Source of the DNA: Paraconiothyrium sp. Pb-2020
Taxonomy: Eukaryota > Ascomycota > Dothideomycetes > Pleosporales > Didymosphaeriaceae
Direction of reading: 5' to 3'
Assembly: GCA_022419385.1 (NCBI GenBank)
Contig: JAJUBI010000001.1
Location: 1,302,001 to 1,366,000 of the forward strand
Length of the DNA: 64,000 nucleotides
Shown piece after piece: positions 57,555 to 64,000 of this stretch (its first letter is position 1; each line of letters starts with the position of its first letter). The notes under the pieces were generated by a model. That model was not told the origin of the DNA. It was given only the letters and a program-made list of their open reading frames with translations, and made no database searches. Both the position numbers and the translations under genes were made by a program.

Positions 57555-59925
57555 GCACAGAAAAGATGGTATTAGATGAAGCTCTAGCGAGAATTAACTA
57601 CTTGGTGGTGGATGAAGCACGTTCATAGGGTCGTCTACTTACAGAAAGTGGGAAAGTCACGAGCCTCAAAGTCAAGTACTTAGCTGACGGAAGCATTTGT
57701 TCCCAAATCAACACTGTAAGGTGCGAGCACAATACTGCGACAGTGAAGCAGATTCTAGCTCATCCGGATCAGAAACTTAAGTTAGCACAAAGGTTTTTCC
57801 TACGCTATTTGGGCCCAGTCCCTGCCCGTCCATGACCCCCTGATTGTACATAACCAGCCAACTTACCTTTTTCCGCAAGGGCACAAGAAATAGGGAAGAT
57901 ACAGCTCGTGTATCCATCCAGCCTCGTCGCACATTTGGTTCAGCCCCAAAGCAATGCAAATATACCCTTACACAGTAACATGAAACAAGGGCGGACTAGG
58001 ACATCTGCAACTGCCGAATAGAAATTCAAACTTCTCAATCTTTCGGTTGGCTCATTTGGACTTTACTGAGTCTGGGAGAGAATTCTCTTCAATGGGCTCG
58101 CTTGACCATAACATTGGGTGTACGTGCGAAGCAGATATTCCTCAGTTCGATCATAAAGCGAAAAGGAGTGACCATGGCTCGAAGCTGGTGCTTGGCGATC
58201 TAGATTATTCTTGCTAAATGAGGGAGCACAATCCGGCGGCATCACCGCCAATTCAGAATCTTCAATGGGTGCCCATGTAGCGGTCTTGTCAAAACTTGGC
58301 CCTGATAACAGGCTTTCGTCGAGACTATCCTCGCGAAGGCCTGGAGGCCTTCCTCATCGATGTATGGTAATGGACTGTGGAAGACATGTTATTGTGTTGA
58401 GGGCGTTTTCGGCTCCCAACATCGCCTAGTAGACAGTTCAAGAAGCTATCCTCGGGTTACTGCGCCTGCAATTTCTGCTAGATATATTACCCTGACCACA
58501 ACCCTGACCGTAACCTGACCGTGGCCCGTTGTCTACCAACGCGCATTAATGAGCAGTACTTCGTTTGTGTTCTGGGTGGTGCGGTCCAAGAGTGATTCGA
58601 GACTATCTCCACAATATTTCGTGCCAGTCCGACATAGACAAATACCTGTCGACAGCCAAGGTTACTTATCATTCTCCGAAAACACGCTTGATTTGACTCA
58701 CGAGCTAATACCCTAGTAGTCAATAACCGGCACGATAGTCATAATATATGCCAGCCTCAATACATTCGTACACGTCGAGGATATCGTTCACGTTGTCTCT
58801 GACCTTCAAGTAAGATCCATTCATCGTTATGCTTCGCATCTCTTGTAGGCAATAGCTCCGTACATACGATACAGCCTAATACGGTGGCGCGTTTTCGAGA
58901 TTACGAGGGACAAGCTCAGCGCCGGTCTCGAAGACCGGGCCCCGCCGATATACACTGAGAAAGCGGGTGTTGGAAGCTAGGACTGAATTCCAGAGCGCAT
59001 AGAAACGTTGGCGATGAAGGCAGAATTTCATTGACAGTTCTCTTGATCGCATCTATACCAATCAAGGCAATAGCGAGGAGAAAATCTGAGTCCCTTTGAT
59101 AGGTTGTTGATCACTAGAATCGTCCACTGCACCAATGGAGGGCAAAACACCTAGCATTCGCTATCGCCAAGGTTTGGAGCCCAACCACGATGTGCCCAGA
59201 TACAAATTGATGACTATCGCAAAAACATAACGCTACTCTACGTTAGGTCTACGAGGAGTCTCAGGATCATCCCAAACCAGAACAATCTACTTCGGGAGAA
59301 CAGGAATTAAAATAAGCGGAGATCCTGAAAACCAATTTTTGGTGGTTCGTCGAAAGATGTGGAACATTTATATAGCTAGTAGTTCTCCATTACCAGGAGT
59401 GGAAGCTCCCTAATGACCAACTGGAGAGGCCCGTAGCGATGTTCTAGCAAAGCCAGCGTGGCAACATCCAGTCGATCGACAACGCACGAAGAGTTGGTGA
59501 CACCAAGTTAATTTCGGTTTCGGGCAACGACTCCAAGATGAGTTGGAACGTTCTTCCCAATCAGTAGCTAAGATGAGGCGCACTGGGAAAGTTATAAGGC
59601 AAGTTTGCTTTGGAACTATGGGATGGGCGGATCCTTGTTTTAGTCTACGTTTAGCCCGTGAAGGGCGCACAATGGGGAAAGCTCAAGCGCAGGCGATGTG
59701 TGCTGCCGTGCTCATGCATAGTAAGGGAAGAAACTCATCCGTCAGGGTTCATGCCATCGAGCGAACCCTTTGCCGAGTATCATCTGGGTGTGTTCCGACA
59801 TCAAACCAGCTATCCAGGGATTCCGTACTCCTAGTTGCTGACAGGTATTCAAATATGTAGTCCCAGGATGTTTCAATGCTTTTCACTAAAATGATACACA
59901 AGCGTATCTGGCACTCGCATCACCT
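57555..59925. other. 2.4-kb gene-poor interval
   Basis: No gene is supported. Short frames at 58211-58429, 58487-58723, 59410-59670 and 59543-59860 lack motifs. A three-copy imperfect repeat is listed separately. Confidence 0.4.
58489..58525. repeat. Three imperfect 11-12 bp tandem copies
   Basis: Three head-to-tail copies related to AACCCTGACCGT (variants ACCCTGACCAC, AACCCTGACCGT and AACCTGACCGT). This is similar in style to degenerate telomere-like or minisatellite sequence, but the unit is not TTAGGG. Confidence 0.55.
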
Positions 59926-60880
59926 TCACGACGGCTCTTCGAATCTATAGCGCACGGTCATCTTGATGCTGTCGACTTCGCATCGCCATCCTGGGTACTA
60001 CTTGCTGTCAGCAAATGCCGTGATTTCCGACCCATAGCACAGTTTGCCAGGAGTTCTGGCTACTCACCTTGGCTCTTGCCCACACTAAGACCGAATCACC
60101 CTCCTTCAAAACGTCAAAGAAACCCTCGCCAGTGCCCGTGCCCTGGCTGCCTTCCCAGTCGCCCGGGGTCCACACCACTCGGTAGTCGATGTATTGCCGC
60201 TGCGCTACCTTATTCCCTTGTAGGTACCAGGCAATGGGGGACTCGCCTTCCTGTGGGCCGACTGATGCACTCAATGGCCGTTCATCAACAAGTTTATGTC
60301 CCCTGGGTAGCAAGTGGTCCTGCAACTCCTGTGGATTATGATATTCCCTGTCCCAGAACGGAAGTTTGTCCAGAGTGAGAAATAGCGGGCCCGGTCTGAA
60401 AATAGACACCTCCAGCCAAGACGAGGTATTGAATGTGCCAATCGTGTTTTGGGACGTCCACCCTTGATCTTTGCTCTTGATTTCGAAGTCGATCTGTTTG
60501 ACTTTGAGCGTCACGCTAGGTCCAGAGAGGCGGCATATAGTGTTACGACTGAGGATTTCAGCAGGCAAGCAAACGCGCGCGCTTGTAGCGGAGCCCATAA
60601 CTGCCTCGGCCACGACCTGGCGGCCTCCGCTAACGAACTCAAGAACAGGCTCGTAATGCGCGTAGTCCAAGATTTCAAGAACCAGCTCCGTGGGTAGACC
60701 CAGTGATTTGAGCAAGGCGCGTGAGACACAGATATCTGCGTAAGACACTATGGACGTAATGTCACGATCATACTGGCGACTTTGGCGAGGTTGTAATTTG
60801 GAAGCTTGAGGGGCTGTATTGTCGCCGGTAGAGGTCAGATAGTTGAAGCCGGCGCTCATCAGGTTGAAGAGGCTATTCAT
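59926..60880 (-). CDS. Uncharacterised fungal protein (294 aa)
   Basis: Exons are 60880-60068 and 59997-59926; the 70-bp intron is GTGAGT...AAGTAG, phase 0. It supplies the short tail YPGWRCEVDSIKMTVRYRFE. I prefer ATG 60880 (MNSLFNLMSAGFN); the frame stays open upstream only to a TTG. An F-box-like segment (SLGLPTELVLEILDYAHYEP) lies near residue 60. The middle and C-terminal parts (WTSQNTIGTFNTSSWLEVSI; WYLQGNKVAQRQYIDYRVVW; EGFFDVLKEGDSVLVWARAK) form a beta-rich domain seen in a lineage-specific Pezizomycotina family with no assigned role that I know of. No signal peptide or membrane segment. Possibly a substrate-recognition protein of an SCF ligase; that is inference from the F-box-like stretch only. 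Confidence 0.8.
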
Positions 60881-61494
60881 TTCCGGGATATAGTGTACGT
60901 GAAAGGTTGTTGAAGTGTTGTTCCTGCACTGTGAAGGCGACAGTCGGTGACGTCGGCCAACGTCTTGAGCTTTGGGCAAAGCAGACTAACCATTCACGGA
61001 CTAATGCAACTCCAAGCGAGACGTTACATTGCGGTAACGTACCGCTTCCACGGACACAACTGCGCGCTCGCCAATATAGATCTTACAACATAGCCGCGAG
61101 AGGCTATGACACTCACGTATGCAGGCCAACAACAGTTTTAAATAGCTTCATACTAGTCCTGTGTGCACGACACCGGTAAGTTAATGACCAAGCTCCTAGT
61201 GAATAATGGGAGGCTATCTATTCACTGCATTCCTGGTATGTCGCTCGGCTGACGGTGTTTGGATAAGCCTGTTGATGCTGTCGTAGTATCTCATACTTGT
61301 CCATTGAGATTAGATGCGGGCAGCATTCGTAGCTCGGGAAGGAATTGTTGCGGCAATACCAGCTTGTTCACATACATGGTCCAGGTCAGATACTTACGCT
61401 TGTTCCAAAGGTAGGCCGTGTGGCCGTTGTATGTCCCTTGAACATTCTCATGATATATTTTCATACGGTAATCAAGCCTATCTCCATTATAGGG
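60881..61494. other. Interval between two minus-strand genes
   Basis: A 614-bp interval: promoter and leader of the uncharacterised protein gene and 3' UTR of the S41 peptidase gene. No supported coding frame. Confidence 0.4.
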
Positions 61495-64000
61495 CTACAG
61501 GCACACCATAAGGCCTACAACTGCGGCAACAACTGCCCACCCCAACCCACTAACATCCCGCTTCCGCCCAACACCCTGAAATTCATCAACCCCCGCCTTC
61601 GATGGTGGCGGTACGCTCCCAGCCTTCGTCTGTCCTCCTCCACTAACGCTACTCTTATCACCCGTACTCCCCTGCACACACTGACCTGTGCCATTCCTGA
61701 ACATACGGTCTACAACACCCTTCCACACCATCGTTACGTCGTTGATCATAGGTGCGGTGTAGAACATGCGGCAGTCAGCAGCCTCGTAAATGAACTCGAG
61801 CGGCGTTTTAGAAGGGTCGTCGCGACGGAGGTTGTCCTTCAGATTGATACCGCCAGCAGGTCGGTCGCCGCTGTATGCGGTGCGTTTGAATATTTGCTCT
61901 GCGAACGCGGTTCTACCAAGGGAGGTCTGATTCCACTGGGCTTGTTGCTCGGGGGAACCGAGGCTACGGTGAATGTCAGAAACTTTGATCTAGTGAGAGA
62001 GTAGAGGCAGGTTTACAAGTAGACGATCTGAGTGCGCGTTTGTACATCGTCGTAGGAAAAAGATTGAGCGCCTTTGGTGCCTCCAATGCCTTGCATGGGG
62101 CCAGCTTTCGGCTGACCGCCGACAGCCAGAGTGCGGACGCCGCCTTGATTTTTGAGGAGTTCAGAAACGATGGTACATGTTGAGGAGCACATGCCATCGT
62201 GGAGCTATTGCACATTAGCTTGGGGGCTAGGGGTAATGGAAATCAAGGCTTACCATGACAATATCGTGCGCCTTGAAGGGCTGCGGTGTTCTTGTCTCAT
62301 TCGCATTCTTTAAAAAGCCAATGACCGAGAAACCCGGATACGTATAGCTCACTTCATCGGTGAAGTTGTATCTGAGGGTCGTAGTGAACTTATCACTATT
62401 GACCGTCTCAGGGCCGAACATCTGTTCCCAGCTACCGAGTGCCTTGTTATCAATGTCAAGTTGGTGCTGGAAGCTGAAACCGCTCGTGAATAGGGAGATG
62501 TCGTTCATTGTGAGCTGGCCAAAAGCCTCTTTGAAAGCCATCGAATTGCTCTGTGCAAATGTTTTGTTGGCATTGAAGTCCCGAGTCATCTGACCAACAA
62601 CGTTGAGAGCGTCGTTTGCGCGGAATCGCGTTCCACCAAACGGGTCCTGGTCAGCTTGCGGAAACACCTGTTTGAAGGAGTCATAGCCAAGAATTGCGTT
62701 GCCTCCACCGTTTCCTCGAAGGTCAAAGATCATCTTGGTCTTGCCGGCTCTGACTGACATGCGGATGAAGTCGCGCATGATGTTCTGATAGAGCTGAACA
62801 TCGGGCGACTCGTATGAAGGCATGCTCATGACAGCAACGTCCTGAGATGTGTTAGTTTGTTCCACCTTGACGAATGAGCGAGCTTACATCATAGCCAGTA
62901 TCATTGATCCAGTAACCGCCAAGTGACAGATTCGGATGTATGAGCACCGCCTTCGGATACCCAACATGCGATGGTATAGGGTTCTGTGTTGGGACAGTCG
63001 TGTTGGTGGCATTGAAGGCAGTGCTAGAAGCTGCGGTTGTGACAGCAGGGCCGGAGCAGAACTTATTGAAGAAGGTCGACCCATCGATGACGCCCGTGAA
63101 GTTTCCAAGAACAACCGCTACATTCATGGTTGACTTGGCCGTACCATTGGCGAAAGCCATCGTCGTGTTTGGTCCCTGGTATATGCCCGTTCGGAACGAT
63201 CCAAGGAAGTTTACACCGGAGGCAATGAGCGCCTGGCTGGGGAAAAGGGCGTTCCATCGCGTGTCTGCATCGTGGAAGTCAGCTTGTATAGCGACTGTCT
63301 GCAGGTATTCCTCAACTCCTACACCGTTGATTGTTCGCACAGGGGAAGGATCGAATGAAGTGTTGTTCTTCGCAAGCTCTAGGTCTCGGTAGGCATAGAT
63401 CTCCGGCAATTGACTCCCATCGGATGAAACAGAGACGAGTTCTGTTCCAGCCGGTCGTTGGAATTGCATCACCCCGGCGAGGATGTCTGGTTGCCACGCA
63501 AGATGATTGTCATAAGCGCGAGTAAACAGCTTGTTCAGCTCTGATTGGAAGTCGTACTCGCTTTTGAAGCCATTGGCGGCCAACTGCTTCTTCATACTGT
63601 CCATTTCTCTCATAAGATCTAATGGCTGCTCTGTGTAGTCTGCTGGAGGGTTTTTCAGAAACGCAATGTTGCTTTGCCACTCGAGATACAGCTTCAGATC
63701 ATCGATGAGCTGCATATTGCCTTTCTGATCCAATGGCACCGACTGCAAACACTTGACTGCCAACTCTGCCGGGATGACCTTTCGATTGCCCGAGGGAACG
63801 GCTTTTACCGCGCTGCTGACAGCAGCACATGGTTCCGCGAGTCCTGGAATATCTGACATTGTGGGTATGGAGGTGGTCTTCGGAGGTTGCGATGTCTTTG
63901 AGGGTCGAGTGCTGTTGTCGACTGCTGCGGAGGCTACGTCTAAGGACGTCATGTTTTCCATCTCGTCGATATCGATGCTGGGTCCTTTCGGCACTCCGTA
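61495..64000 (-). CDS. S41-family (CPAF/UstP-type) peptidase, 5' end beyond the window
   Basis: Visible exons are 64000-62888, 62841-62254, 62204-62046 and 61989-61495, 784 residues so far. The introns are 46, 49 and 56 bp. The third donor (GTACAA at 62045) was chosen by frame and length. The frame is open to the window edge; the leading GTG at 63994 is not a credible start, so the signal peptide should lie outside. After an N-terminal region (SVPLDQKGNMQLIDDLKLYL), CPAF/S41 features follow: KMIFDLRGNGGGNAILGYDS and LHDGMCSSTCTIVSELLKNQ with the likely catalytic Ser, then VGGQPKAGPMQGIGGTKGAQ. The C-terminus has a Gly/Ser linker and the hydrophobic segment WAVVAAVVGLMVCL, typical of GPI anchoring. 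UstP in the ustiloxin cluster is a named relative; the substrate is unknown here. Confidence 0.88.

Overview
The window is fungal nuclear DNA from a filamentous ascomycete (Pezizomycotina). It holds spliced protein genes with introns mostly of 45-120 bp (GT-AG, often with a CTAAC/CTGAC-like branch site), uORF-free short promoters and no operons. It also carries families typical of Pezizomycotina: a DUF6594 membrane protein, a six-hairpin glycosidase, a UstP-type S41 peptidase, BTB proteins, a caspase-like protein and small secreted cysteine-rich proteins. I would guess Dothideomycetes, but sequence alone does not prove that. All gene models were built by hand from reading frames and splice signals; exon coordinates are in each entry.

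Layout. 1-588: 3' end of an unidentified gene. 1.8-8.5 kb: a catalase-like haem protein (+), convergent with a DEAH-type Dhr2-like RNA helicase (-), which is divergent from a secreted six-hairpin glycosidase (+). 9.4-11.8 kb: a damaged Ser/Gly-rich secreted-protein gene and a caspase-like (C14) protein, both on the minus strand. 12.4-16.9 kb: a small unknown protein, a DUF6594 membrane protein and a GH5 exo-beta-1,3-glucanase. 19.7-22.5 kb: a Ras-type GTPase with a 17-nt exon and a Ymc1-type mitochondrial carrier. 23.3-27.1 kb: a disordered Ser-rich protein, a GPI-type PEBP and a BTB protein. 28.2-28.6 kb: a decayed M19 dipeptidase. 31.7 kb: a 49-aa secreted peptide. 33.3-35.5 kb: a disordered coiled-coil protein. 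37.8-40.6 kb: a CP2/Grainyhead transcription factor. 45.2-45.6 kb: an 8-cysteine secreted protein. 47.9-51.5 kb: a CENP-K-like kinetochore protein divergent from a triple-KH RNA-binding protein. 52.3-57.6 kb: a BTB protein with a C-terminal Cys cluster, a secreted alpha/beta hydrolase and an aldehyde dehydrogenase with a GC-AG intron. 59.9-64 kb: an uncharacterised protein and an S41 peptidase cut by the right edge.

Functionally, housekeeping genes (helicase, carrier, Ras, KH protein, kinetochore, CP2) alternate with lineage-specific secreted or cell-surface genes (glycosidase, glucanase, PEBP, SSCPs, hydrolase, S41). The secreted and broken genes lie next to the long gene-empty stretches (16.9-19.7, 28.6-31.7, 35.5-37.8, 40.6-45.2, 45.6-47.9 and 57.6-59.9 kb), where I also see decayed coding sequence. 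I see no transposase, reverse transcriptase, tRNA, rRNA or CRISPR. I found no convincing wholly new system. The best leads are the broken Ser/Gly-rich gene beside the caspase-like gene, the Ras protein without a CAAX box, the GC-AG intron, and the orphan secreted peptides.
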